NCBI GenBank assembly: GCA_040758525.1 | Contig: JBFLVQ010000164.1 | Coordinates: 1-15,003 of the forward strand | Reading direction: 5' to 3' | Length of the DNA stretch: 15,003 bases | From: JBFLVQ01 sp040758525 | GTDB lineage: Bacteria > Acidobacteriota > Blastocatellia > Chloracidobacteriales > JADJPF01 | In this document: positions 7,283-13,961 of the stretch, piece after piece | Layout of the letters: every line of letters begins with the position of its first letter | Numbering within the stretch: the first letter of the stretch is position 1 | The notes under the pieces: model-generated | Database searches by the model: none | What the model was told of the DNA's origin: nothing | What the model saw: the letters and a program-made list of their open reading frames with translations, nothing else | Made by a program: the position numbers and the translations under genes

Positions 7283-8617
7283 ATGAGTTCAGGTACAGTA
7301 CTAGGAATTCAAGCAGCGCTAAGCAGCAAGATTGAGACTCGCCAAGCGCGTATAGCGATCATAGGCTTAGGATATGTAGGGTTACCACTGGCGATCGAAT
7401 TTGGAAATGCCGGCTTCTCGGTATTAGGAATAGATAATAATGCCAAGAAGGTAGCACAGCTTAACCAGGGCGAGTCATATATACAGGATGTCTATAATGA
7501 GCGAGTGACTCGACTGGTTGAGCAGTTCCGACTTAGCGCTAGTACCAGCTATGATGCCTTAGCCGAAGCTGATATTACGATTATTTGTGTTCCTACCCCG
7601 CTTAGTAAAACCAAAGAACCAGATATCTCTTATATTCTTGCGGCGGCCGAGGCAGTAAAGGCACATCTACATCCCGGCCAGCTTATTATGTTAGAGAGTA
7701 CCACCTATCCAGGGACTACTGACGAGATACTCTTACCGTTATTTGAAGAGACTGGTTTACAAGTGGATCGTGACTTTTTCTTAGCCTTCTCGCCGGAGCG
7801 TGTTGATCCTGGCAATCCTATGTACCATACAGGTAATATTCCTAAAGTAGTAGGTGGTATAACACCCCTCTCTACGGAGATGGCAGCAAAGACCTATCGT
7901 CAAATAATTACTCAAGTACATGAGGTCTCTTCTGCACGTGTGGCAGAAACAACTAAACTGCTTGAAAACACCTTTCGCAGTGTAAACATCGGTCTAGTGA
8001 ATGAAGTAGCAAGACTCTGCCATACTCTGGGTGTAGATGTATGGGAGGTAGTGGAGGCAGCCGCCACCAAACCTTTTGGATTTATACCCTTCTATCCTGG
8101 TCCTGGGATTGGCGGCCACTGTATTCCGCTCGATCCTCTCTACCTCTCCTGGAAAGCACGTATGCACGGGTTTGAAGCCCGTTTTATTGGTCTAGCAGAG
8201 GAGATTAACTCGCGCATGCCAGATCATATCATTGATCTGATTGCAGATGGTCTTAATCGCCATCGCAAACCTGTCAATGGCTCAAAAATTCTTGTTTTGG
8301 GTGTTGCATATAAACGTGATATTGATGATGTACGTGAGTCGCCTGCGCTTGCTATCCTTAAAAAGCTACGTGAAAAGGGTGCAATTGTAGCCTATAGTGA
8401 TCCACATGTAGGCTCAGTTACGCTCGAAGAAGACTGGACAATTGAGAGTGTAGAGCTAGATAGAACCGTGCTTGCTTATTGTGATGTAGCAGTAATCGTA
8501 ACCGATCACAGCGCTTTTAACTATCAGTTTGTTGTTGATCATGCACCGTTGGTAGTTGATACCCGTAATGCCTCCCGGAAAGTAGTCTGTACGCCGGGCA
8601 AAGTCATTAAGCTTTAG
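7283..8617 (+). CDS. wbpA: UDP-N-acetylglucosamine-type 6-dehydrogenase (nucleotide sugar dehydrogenase)
   Basis: Oxidises the C6 hydroxyl of a UDP-sugar to a carboxylate with two NAD+, in the cytoplasm, for surface polysaccharide synthesis. The Rossmann motif GLGYVG is at 28-33. FSPERVDPGN (169-178) and PFYPGPGIGGHCIPLDPLY, with catalytic Cys280, are the forms typical of the WbpA/TviB branch acting on UDP-GlcNAc rather than UDP-glucose. Lys225 in ETTKLLENTFR is the conserved active-site lysine. The C-terminal UDP-binding domain holds YKRDIDDVRESPA (343-355). Its 444 residues are full length, with about 20 extra at the N-terminus. A run of G's lies three bases before the ATG. It is followed after 11 bases by the second dehydrogenase, so the two are probably one operon. 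Substrate choice is inferred from motifs. Confidence 0.88.
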   Translation: MSSGTVLGIQAALSSKIETRQARIAIIGLGYVGLPLAIEFGNAGFSVLGIDNNAKKVAQLNQGESYIQDVYNERVTRLVEQFRLSASTSYDALAEADITIICVPTPLSKTKEPDISYILAAAEAVKAHLHPGQLIMLESTTYPGTTDEILLPLFEETGLQVDRDFFLAFSPERVDPGNPMYHTGNIPKVVGGITPLSTEMAAKTYRQIITQVHEVSSARVAETTKLLENTFRSVNIGLVNEVARLCHTLGVDVWEVVEAAATKPFGFIPFYPGPGIGGHCIPLDPLYLSWKARMHGFEARFIGLAEEINSRMPDHIIDLIADGLNRHRKPVNGSKILVLGVAYKRDIDDVRESPALAILKKLREKGAIVAYSDPHVGSVTLEEDWTIESVELDRTVLAYCDVAVIVTDHSAFNYQFVVDHAPLVVDTRNASRKVVCTPGKVIKL

Positions 8618-8628
8618 GGGAAACACTT

Positions 8629-9927
8629 ATGCATATCGCAATTATAGGCACTGGTTATGTAGGGTTGGTAACTGGCGCCTGCTTTGCCGAATTTGGTGTT
8701 AATGTCACTTGTGTAGATAAGGATGAAGCTAAAATAAACCGACTGCTGCAGGGTGAGCCGACTATCTACGAGCCTGGACTGGATACCTTAATAGCTAAAG
8801 GTACACGCGAGGGACGACTAAATTTCACCACTAACCTTAAAGAAGCAATCGAAAAATCGCTTGTGATCTTTATTGCTGTAGGCACACCTTCAAGAGAGGA
8901 TGGTGCGGCAGACCTCTCCCAAGTTGAGGAGGTCGCCAGTGAAATTGGTAAACATATTAATGGTTACAAAGTTGTAGTAACAAAAAGCACAGTGCCTGCT
9001 GGCACAGGTGCACTGGTAAAACGGATCATCACAGAGAATGCCTCGGAAGAGTTCCGCTTTTCTGTTGCTTCAAATCCAGAATTTTTACGTGAAGGGGCAG
9101 CGATTGAAGACTTTATGCACCCTGACCGTATTGTTGTGGGGTGTTCCGACCCAGAGGCAATCGCCATTCTTAAAGATCTCTATAGTCCTCTTTATCTTAT
9201 TGATATTCCATTTGTAATCACAAGCGTGGAGACGGCGGAACTGATCAAATATGCTTCTAATGCCTTTCTTGCCACCAAGATCTCGTTCATTAATGAAATC
9301 GCCATGCTATGTGATCGGTTAGGGTGTGATGTTTACGATGTTGCACGTGCAATGGGGCTAGATAAGCGTATCGGTCCAGAGTTTCTTCATCCTGGGCCTG
9401 GTTTTGGTGGCTCCTGTTTTCCTAAGGATACACGTGCATTGGTACACCTGGCATCACACTGGGAATGTGAGTTAAAAGTAGTAAGATCGGTGATAGAGGT
9501 CAATGAACGACAACGTGAGCTTATGATCGAGAAGATCAAGCGTATAATTGCTGAACCGATGGGCAAAGCTGTGGGAGTATTAGGATTGGCTTTCAAGCCA
9601 AACACCAGCGATATACGAGAGTCCCCAGCAATTCCGATTATTCGTGCATTACTAGATTGGGGCTTGAAAGTACGTGTTAATGATCCAGTTGCGATGGAAG
9701 AGGCCGAGCGGTTACTGCCTAATGTACAGTACTGCGCTGACGCTTATGAAACTGCTGAAGGAACTCATCTGCTGGTCTTCCTCACAGAATGGAATCAATA
9801 CCGAAAGCTTGATCTGGAACAACTAAAGTCGCTGATGGCGCAGCCGGCAATTGCGGATTTGCGCAATATTTATGATCCGGCGAGGCTACGCCGGATAGGA
9901 TTCAAGTATGTAGGGGTAGGGCGCTAA
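8629..9927 (+). CDS. ugd: UDP-glucose 6-dehydrogenase
   Basis: Converts UDP-glucose to UDP-glucuronate with two NAD+; the product feeds capsule, exopolysaccharide or lipid A sugar synthesis. GTGYVG (7-12) is the NAD-binding motif. EPTIYEPGL, STVPAGT, SNPEFLREGAAIEDF, Lys207 in ELIKYASNAFLA and Cys263 in GFGGSCFPKDTRAL are the classic Ugd signatures. KPNTSDIRESPA (323-334) marks the UDP-binding C-terminal domain. At 432 residues it has normal family length. GGGG lies eight bases before the ATG. It is a distant paralogue of the preceding dehydrogenase, but the active-site wording differs, so the two probably act on different substrates rather than being a recent duplication. Confidence 0.95.
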   Translation: MHIAIIGTGYVGLVTGACFAEFGVNVTCVDKDEAKINRLLQGEPTIYEPGLDTLIAKGTREGRLNFTTNLKEAIEKSLVIFIAVGTPSREDGAADLSQVEEVASEIGKHINGYKVVVTKSTVPAGTGALVKRIITENASEEFRFSVASNPEFLREGAAIEDFMHPDRIVVGCSDPEAIAILKDLYSPLYLIDIPFVITSVETAELIKYASNAFLATKISFINEIAMLCDRLGCDVYDVARAMGLDKRIGPEFLHPGPGFGGSCFPKDTRALVHLASHWECELKVVRSVIEVNERQRELMIEKIKRIIAEPMGKAVGVLGLAFKPNTSDIRESPAIPIIRALLDWGLKVRVNDPVAMEEAERLLPNVQYCADAYETAEGTHLLVFLTEWNQYRKLDLEQLKSLMAQPAIADLRNIYDPARLRRIGFKYVGVGR

Positions 9928-9967
9928 CAGCAGGTTTACTTTCACGGGGCATACAACAATTTCCACA

Positions 9968-11608
9968 ATGGCTAGGAAAACAGCAATAATTGCAGGGGCC
10001 GGCCCGGCCGGACTTACTGCTGCCTACGAACTTCTTAAGCGAACTGATATTAAGCCGCTTGTCTTTGAGATGACTGCTGCAATTGGCGGTATTGCCCAAA
10101 CATATAATTACAAGGGCAACCGTATAGACATAGGTGGACATAGGTTCTTCTCTAAGAGCGAGCGGGTTATGAATTGGTGGTTCAATATCCTCCCACAGCA
10201 AGGTGCACCTGCTTGTGATACTCTGGAAAAGAAGCATGAGATTGAGTATGCGGTTGAAGTGTTAGTCGATTACCTCTGCTCAGAACGCTCGTTAGAGAGT
10301 AGCGCTAGACAAAATGTTATAGTGCGTCGCCAAGCGCCCGATCCGGAAAAAGAGGATCTGGTAATGTTACAGCGACCCAGACTTTCCCGTATCTTTTACC
10401 GTCGCCACTTCTTTCCTTATCCAATTAGCATAAATCTCTCTGTGGCAAAACGGCTAGGATTATGGAACACTTTTCTGATCGGAATGAGCTATCTAAAGTT
10501 CCGTGTCTTCCCTCTCAAGGATGAGACCTATCTGGATGCCTTTTTTATTAATCGGTTTGGACGCAGGCTCTACGAAACTTTCTTCCGGGACTATACAGAG
10601 AAAGTCTGGGGCATTCAGTGTAGTCAGATACGTGCCGATTGGGGCGCACAAAGAGTCAAAGGACTCTCACTCAAACGTGCGGTTGCTCAAGCAATCAAAG
10701 ACTTACTTACCAGTGAAGCAGAGAAAGCCAAGCAGGAGCGTGAAACTAGTCTGATCACACGCTTCTATTATCCTAAGTATGGTCCTGGACAGATGTGGGA
10801 GACGGTCGCTCAACAGATAACCTCTTGCGGAGGGGAATTACACCTACGCTGTACAGTGATAGGCGTTCAGGTTGAAGCTGACAAAGTGCAGAGTGTGACA
10901 GTAAAGTGGCTTGATAGCGGTAAAACAGAGCAGATCGCTTGCGACTACTTTTTCTCAACAATGCCCATTAAACAATTGATCAATATGTTGACACCGACTC
11001 CTCCAGCTACGGTCTTGGCAGTCGCGAACGGTCTACAATATAGAGATTTCATCACAATTGGATTACTGCTGAAAAAGCTACATGTTAAAGAACGTGGGAA
11101 AAAACTTGCCCATAGTGTTCCGGACAACTGGATCTATGTGCAGGAGGGAGATGTCAAGGTTGGACGTGTACAGGTTTTTAACAATTGGAGCCCTTATATG
11201 GTCGCCGATTGTCAGAATACTACTTGGATTGGTCTGGAATACTTTGTTAACGAAGGTGAAGAGCTTTGGAATAAACCAGACCAAGAATTGATCGATTTGG
11301 GTATAAAAGAGATGGAGTCCATCGGTTTCTTACGTAGTGAAGATGTTCTGGACGGTTGTGTGTTACGAATGCAGAAGGCTTATCCAGCCTATTTTGGTAG
11401 TTACGATCAACTCAATGTTGTTCGTGATTATGTCAATGGTATTGCCAATCTCTTCTTGGTTGGACGCAATGGTATGCACCGCTATAATAATCAAGATCAC
11501 AGTATGCTTACTGCGATGATGGCAGTAGACAATATTGTGGAAGGGCGCACTGAGCACTCAAACCTTTGGGAAGTCAACTTAGATATGATCTACCACGAAG
11601 AGAAATAA
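9968..11608 (+). CDS. FAD-dependent oxidoreductase of the protoporphyrinogen oxidase/UDP-galactopyranose mutase-like group
   Basis: A 546-residue flavoprotein. The N-terminal dinucleotide-binding motif GAGPAGLTAAYELL (10-23) is followed by GGIAQTY and DIGGHRFFSKS (54-64), typical of FAD-binding amine-oxidase-fold enzymes. RRHFFPYPIS, YTEKVWGIQC and the C-terminal FLVGRNGMHRYNNQDHSM complete the FAD site. No signal peptide is seen, so it should be cytoplasmic. It follows the two sugar dehydrogenases after 40 bases, and such proteins are often found in polysaccharide loci, so a role in sugar-nucleotide or lipid-linked sugar chemistry is inferred. The reaction cannot be named from sequence. No good Shine-Dalgarno sequence precedes the ATG. 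Desaturase-like or mutase activity are alternatives. Confidence 0.8.
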   Translation: MARKTAIIAGAGPAGLTAAYELLKRTDIKPLVFEMTAAIGGIAQTYNYKGNRIDIGGHRFFSKSERVMNWWFNILPQQGAPACDTLEKKHEIEYAVEVLVDYLCSERSLESSARQNVIVRRQAPDPEKEDLVMLQRPRLSRIFYRRHFFPYPISINLSVAKRLGLWNTFLIGMSYLKFRVFPLKDETYLDAFFINRFGRRLYETFFRDYTEKVWGIQCSQIRADWGAQRVKGLSLKRAVAQAIKDLLTSEAEKAKQERETSLITRFYYPKYGPGQMWETVAQQITSCGGELHLRCTVIGVQVEADKVQSVTVKWLDSGKTEQIACDYFFSTMPIKQLINMLTPTPPATVLAVANGLQYRDFITIGLLLKKLHVKERGKKLAHSVPDNWIYVQEGDVKVGRVQVFNNWSPYMVADCQNTTWIGLEYFVNEGEELWNKPDQELIDLGIKEMESIGFLRSEDVLDGCVLRMQKAYPAYFGSYDQLNVVRDYVNGIANLFLVGRNGMHRYNNQDHSMLTAMMAVDNIVEGRTEHSNLWEVNLDMIYHEEK

Positions 11609-11642
11609 TCTATGGGAAAGAGTGCGTAAGAATAAACTAGAA

Positions 11643-11725
11643 TGCGGATGAGAGGACTTGAACCTCCACCACCCGAAGGTGACAGCGTCCTGAGCGCTGC
11701 GCGTCTGCCATTCCGCCACATCCGC
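11643..11725 (-). tRNA. tRNA-Leu (anticodon CAG)
   Basis: On the minus strand the acceptor arms GCGGATG (11725-11719) and CATCCGC (11650-11644) pair over seven bases, with discriminator A at 11643. The D-arm reads GGAATGGCAGAC. The anticodon stem CAGCG/CGCTG closes loop CTCAGGA, so the anticodon is CAG (11692-11690), reading CUG. The long variable arm CACC-TTCG-GGTG is typical of class II leucine tRNAs, and the T-loop is GTTCAAGTC. CCA is not encoded. The gene lies opposite to its neighbours. Confidence 0.96.
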
Positions 11726-11750
11726 AAAAATCATTTTTTTGAAGATAGGA

Positions 11751-11779
11751 ACTATAAATGTTTTTGATTGCTCTAGCAA
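11751..11779 (-). promoter_or_regulatory. Promoter of tRNA-Leu, overlapping the start of the opposing gene
   Basis: On the minus strand TTGCTA (11779-11774) and TATAGT (11756-11751) are separated by exactly 17 bp. Transcription would start near 11744, about 19 bases before the mature tRNA. The -35 lies inside codons 6-8 of the plus-strand gene and the -10 lies in the bases just before its ATG at 11758. Confidence 0.6.
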
Positions 11780-12597
11780 GCAGTGGTCGCCGAATAACCC
11801 TTCTCCTCTCTCTGCTAATGCTTCTTTGTGGCCGTGCAGGGGCGGCTGATATCTCAACTGGTGAAGCGATCCAACTGACTAGCCCAGTCAAGATTGTTAG
11901 TACTAACAATAGCCAAACACAATTGGGAGAGCTTTTAATTTTACGCAACGATACCAACAAAAATATTACTGCAGTTAAGATCGATTGGGCAGTATTAACA
12001 CGCCCAGTGACAGCAACACCTCAACCTCTGCTACGTGGCAGTCTGGGCAAATTTATCCAACCTCTCAATCCCAAAAGAAGAATGTTTATCTATCAACAAG
12101 GAGTCTCGTTAAGCCAACTGTATGAGCAACTGCACAGACAAGGGGTAAGATCGGCGGTTGAACTGATCTTTGGTCTTTCTGAGGTAGTTTTTGCGGATGG
12201 CACTCGCTGGCAAGCGGATCTTATTGCTGATTCGGCCTGGGGACCAGAAGCCCCTTGCCCTACTTATATGGATAAACCCCTTTTCCGCAATAGTCCGCAA
12301 GGAGAGGTAGTCGTACAATCCCAAGAGACATTGGAAAACAGGGCTGTGCGCCGTGTCTTACCAGACTATCCGGTTCAAGCACGTAAGCTCGCAGTTAAAA
12401 CTATTGTGACGCTAGAACTGCTCATTGATGAGGCAGGAAAAGTAATTGATGCTCGTGTTACTGCTGGGGATGAGCGCTTCCATAGTGAATCGCTCAAAGC
12501 AGCACGACAGTGGACCTTCAAACCTCTTCAAATAGATGGTAAAGCAAGAAAGATGCTAGCAGAGATGACCTTCCTATTTCTTAACCCCAATATCTGA
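11758..12597 (+). CDS. Exported protein with TonB-type C-terminal domain
   Basis: A 279-residue protein. A signal peptide is likely: RR at 11-12, hydrophobic 13-23, and AGA at 27-29 before the mature part. Cys24 is preceded by Leu, so it is not a lipobox. Residues about 36-155 are predicted mostly beta and match no family I recognise. Residues about 197-276 resemble the TonB C-terminal domain: LPDYPVQARK, IVTLELLIDEAGKVIDARV, and AARQWTFKPLQIDGK. There is no uncleaved N-terminal anchor and no proline-rich linker, so it is unlikely to transduce energy like classic TonB; such domains also act in envelope binding. AGGA is seven bases before the ATG. Its promoter is not evident and would have to lie in or before the opposing tRNA gene. 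Confidence 0.8.
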   Translation: MFLIALASSGRRITLLLSLLMLLCGRAGAADISTGEAIQLTSPVKIVSTNNSQTQLGELLILRNDTNKNITAVKIDWAVLTRPVTATPQPLLRGSLGKFIQPLNPKRRMFIYQQGVSLSQLYEQLHRQGVRSAVELIFGLSEVVFADGTRWQADLIADSAWGPEAPCPTYMDKPLFRNSPQGEVVVQSQETLENRAVRRVLPDYPVQARKLAVKTIVTLELLIDEAGKVIDARVTAGDERFHSESLKAARQWTFKPLQIDGKARKMLAEMTFLFLNPNI

Positions 12598-12643
12598 AAG
12601 CCTTTTTAATCAAAGCCAAGCCTAAATTATTTGCAAAAACATG

Positions 12644-12673
12644 TTGAGATTTCGCCCATATTTCGCTTAGAAT
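12644..12673 (+). promoter_or_regulatory. Promoter with direct repeats before the DnaC-like gene
   Basis: TTGAGA (12644-12649) and TAGAAT (12668-12673) are separated by 18 bp and face the gene starting at 12711. The spacer region holds two direct copies of ATTTCGC (12649-12655 and 12660-12666), 11 bp apart, about one helical turn, which could be a regulator site. Promoter match is moderate; the repeat is certain. Confidence 0.5.
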
Positions 12674-12710
12674 AGCCGTTAAGTTTAGCCTGGTACAGGA
12701 GGTAAAGTTT

Positions 12711-13403
12711 ATGTCAGCCAACCTCAAGCGCTCAGAACTTATTGCTTCTACAGATAGTTCTAGTCAATGCCAATCTTGCCATGGAACCGGTTGGCAACAG
12801 ATTCGACAACTTGATGGCAACTTGGCAGTAAGACGTTGCTCATCACCCTTACATACTATTGAACGACTGTCTGCTTTGGGTGTACCTCCCCGTTATCAAC
12901 ACTTTGCCCTTTCTGCCTTCTTTTCTCGTCAAGAGAGTGAACGACAGGCTAAACAGATGGTCTATCGTTTTATCAGACAATTTCCTCGCAGTGGAGCAGG
13001 ATTAATTATTTCCGGACCGGCTGGGAGTGGTAAAACACATCTTGTAATTGGCCTGATACGTCAACTTCTTAGGCAAAGCTTAGCGATTCCACGTTTTGTT
13101 GACACCAATCAACTATTAAGGGAATTAGATCTGGAATTGAATCTAATCGAGTTGGATCAGCGTCAACTGCTACTTGATAGCACTATCAGCGCCGATCTTT
13201 TAGTATTGGATGACTTGATTGGCCTGCCTCTCTCAATCTCCAAACGAGATATTTTAGACTACATTATCAGCTACCGTTACCGACAACTCCTTCCCATAGT
13301 TATTACTACCAGACTAAACCTAGTAGAATTAAAGCAGCAGTTGGGTAGCAATGCCTTTTCCCGTCTTGCCGAGATGTGTGATCTTCTCTCTTTAGGACAA
13401 TAA
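12711..13403 (+). CDS. DnaC/IstB-like AAA+ ATPase with degenerate zinc-finger N-terminus
   Basis: A 230-residue ATPase related to helicase loaders (DnaC/DnaI) and the IstB transposition helper. The N-terminal CQSCHGTGW (Cys20, Cys23) and RRC (Cys43) resemble the CxxCxGxGW...RCxC zinc motif of many DnaC-like proteins. The fourth cysteine is replaced by serine, though His48 is close by. Walker A GPAGSGKT is at 102-109, Walker B LLVLDD at 163-168, a sensor-1-like VITTRLN near 197-203, and NAFSRLAEM, with a likely arginine finger, near 214-222. A very good AGGAGG is eight bases before the ATG. No transposase lies beside it and no IS ends were seen, so a chromosomal replication or loader role is more likely than IstB. 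The exact role is unknown. Confidence 0.85.
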   Translation: MSANLKRSELIASTDSSSQCQSCHGTGWQQIRQLDGNLAVRRCSSPLHTIERLSALGVPPRYQHFALSAFFSRQESERQAKQMVYRFIRQFPRSGAGLIISGPAGSGKTHLVIGLIRQLLRQSLAIPRFVDTNQLLRELDLELNLIELDQRQLLLDSTISADLLVLDDLIGLPLSISKRDILDYIISYRYRQLLPIVITTRLNLVELKQQLGSNAFSRLAEMCDLLSLGQ

Positions 13404-13460
13404 CTGAGCCTGTTTTTAGTTTAACTGGCTGGGTGCAAATATTTTTCTAGACAAAAAAAA

Positions 13461-13634
13461 AGACCACAGAACAAGCTATTGGGTAACTTGCCTGAGGCCA
13501 AAGTAGGATGCGCTTATCACCTGTGCCAACCTTAAACCGGTGGGTATGTTCAAGGTGGCTCTGGCTATCATTTTCCTTTAGCAACCCCTGTGCCTGAAAC
13601 TAGTTGTTAAATTACCTTAAGGTGAGCTTTTTTT
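13461..13634 (+). ncRNA. Candidate structured small RNA of unknown class
   Basis: The best stem pairs GCCAACCTT (13525-13533) with AAGGTGGC (13552-13559), eight pairs with one bulged A. Below it GGCCA (13496-13500) pairs with TGGCT (13562-13566). The outermost closure is CACAG (13465-13469) with CTGTG (13588-13592), next to GGGT (13481-13484) with ACCC (13584-13587). The strand is chosen because a T-run (13628-13634) follows. I tested it by eye against 6S, SRP, tmRNA and RNase P hallmarks and found no match. No convincing promoter was located, so this is a candidate only; it could also be the 3' UTR of the DnaC-like gene. Confidence 0.3.
13612..13634 (+). terminator. Weak intrinsic terminator-like element
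   Basis: TTACC (13612-13616) can pair with GGTGA (13621-13625), including one G-U, around loop TTAA. After GC comes a run of seven T's (13628-13634). The stem is short, so termination would be modest. It may end the DnaC-like transcript or the candidate RNA just upstream. Confidence 0.35.
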
Positions 13635-13663
13635 ATGATAAATTAGCCAATAAATAGGGCATT

Positions 13664-13723
13664 ATGGGTCAAAAAGCGAGGTTTAACCCCATCATTTCGC
13701 GGTTTTTGCGGTTTTTTTAAACC
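13664..13723. terminator. Overlapping inverted repeats with T-rich ends, possible terminator
   Basis: GGTTTAA (13680-13686) and TTAAACC (13717-13723) are a perfect 7-bp inverted repeat. ATGGG (13664-13668) also matches CCCAT (13688-13692), and GCGA (13676-13679) matches TCGC (13697-13700), so alternative folds compete. GCGGTTTTT is directly repeated between 13699 and 13716, ending in seven T's. This may be a terminator upstream of the next promoter; orientation is unclear. Confidence 0.3.
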
Positions 13724-13750
13724 GATAATCTTCTCTAATGAAACCATGAA

Positions 13751-13760
13751 ATACATGTAT
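13751..13760. repeat. Short perfect palindrome
   Basis: ATACATGTAT is a perfect 10-bp palindrome in an AT-rich stretch about 65 bp upstream of the -10 element at 13825. It could be a regulator site, but an AT-rich palindrome of this length may arise by chance. Confidence 0.2.
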
Positions 13761-13821
13761 ATCTTAGTTACACCATAGAAAATAATCCCATAGAATAAAA
13801 TCAGATAGAGGAGAAAGAAAC

Positions 13822-13830
13822 TGTTATAAT
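13822..13830 (+). promoter_or_regulatory. Extended -10 promoter for the zinc-ribbon gene
   Basis: TGTTATAAT is a perfect extended -10 (TGn followed by TATAAT at 13825-13830). No good -35 hexamer lies 16-18 bp upstream, which is usual for extended -10 promoters. Transcription would start near 13837, giving a leader of about 125 bases to the ATG at 13962. Confidence 0.6.
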
Positions 13831-13848
13831 GTAACCTCTAGGTTACAT
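13829..13848. promoter_or_regulatory. Operator-like 20-bp palindrome over the predicted transcription start
   Basis: ATGTAACC (13829-13836) and GGTTACAT (13841-13848) are perfect inverted half-sites around TCTA. The left half touches the last two bases of the -10, and the palindrome covers the predicted start site, the classic position of a repressor site. In RNA it would be an 8-bp hairpin, but only its right half would lie in the transcript if transcription starts at 13837. The regulator is not identifiable. Confidence 0.5.
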
Positions 13849-13961
13849 AGCAGAAACGAGAATAAAAATAAGCAGGGAAATAGCATCAAAAGAGCGCTAG
13901 CCATTTGCATTTTTTATAGACTATTATATCTGCGAGAAGAAAAGAGCTGAGATGAATCGAT

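Larger units (their letters stand above)
13404..13961. other. 558-base intergenic region rich in inverted repeats
   Basis: No open frame with a credible start and coding character was found on either strand. The first half (13461-13634) contains nested complementary segments and ends in a T-run, which fits a small RNA. The middle (13664-13723) holds overlapping inverted repeats with T-rich stretches. The last part has the palindrome ATACATGTAT (13751-13760), then a consensus extended -10 and a 20-bp palindrome (13822-13848), followed by about 110 bases of AT-rich leader to the next ATG. Confidence 0.7.

Noticed and set aside
7283..9927. Recent tandem duplication of a dehydrogenase
   Set aside because: The two proteins share only family motifs and have different active-site wording, so the pairing is old or functional rather than a fresh duplication.
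11827..11832. Lipoprotein signal at Cys24 of the TonB-C-terminal protein
   Set aside because: The residue before the cysteine is leucine, which does not fit a lipobox; ordinary cleavage near AGA is more likely.
11579..11857. Minus-strand open frame across the tRNA-Leu gene
   Set aside because: It contains the tRNA itself and the antisense of the start of the exported protein gene; the translation is composition noise.
12711..13403. Insertion sequence carrying an IstB helper gene
   Set aside because: No IstA-like transposase, terminal inverted repeats or target duplication were seen, and the gene has its own normal promoter.
13461..13592. 6S RNA
   Set aside because: The rod-like outline with an open centre is suggestive, but the fold I drew is branched and the closing stem is short and interrupted, so I keep it only as an unclassified RNA candidate.
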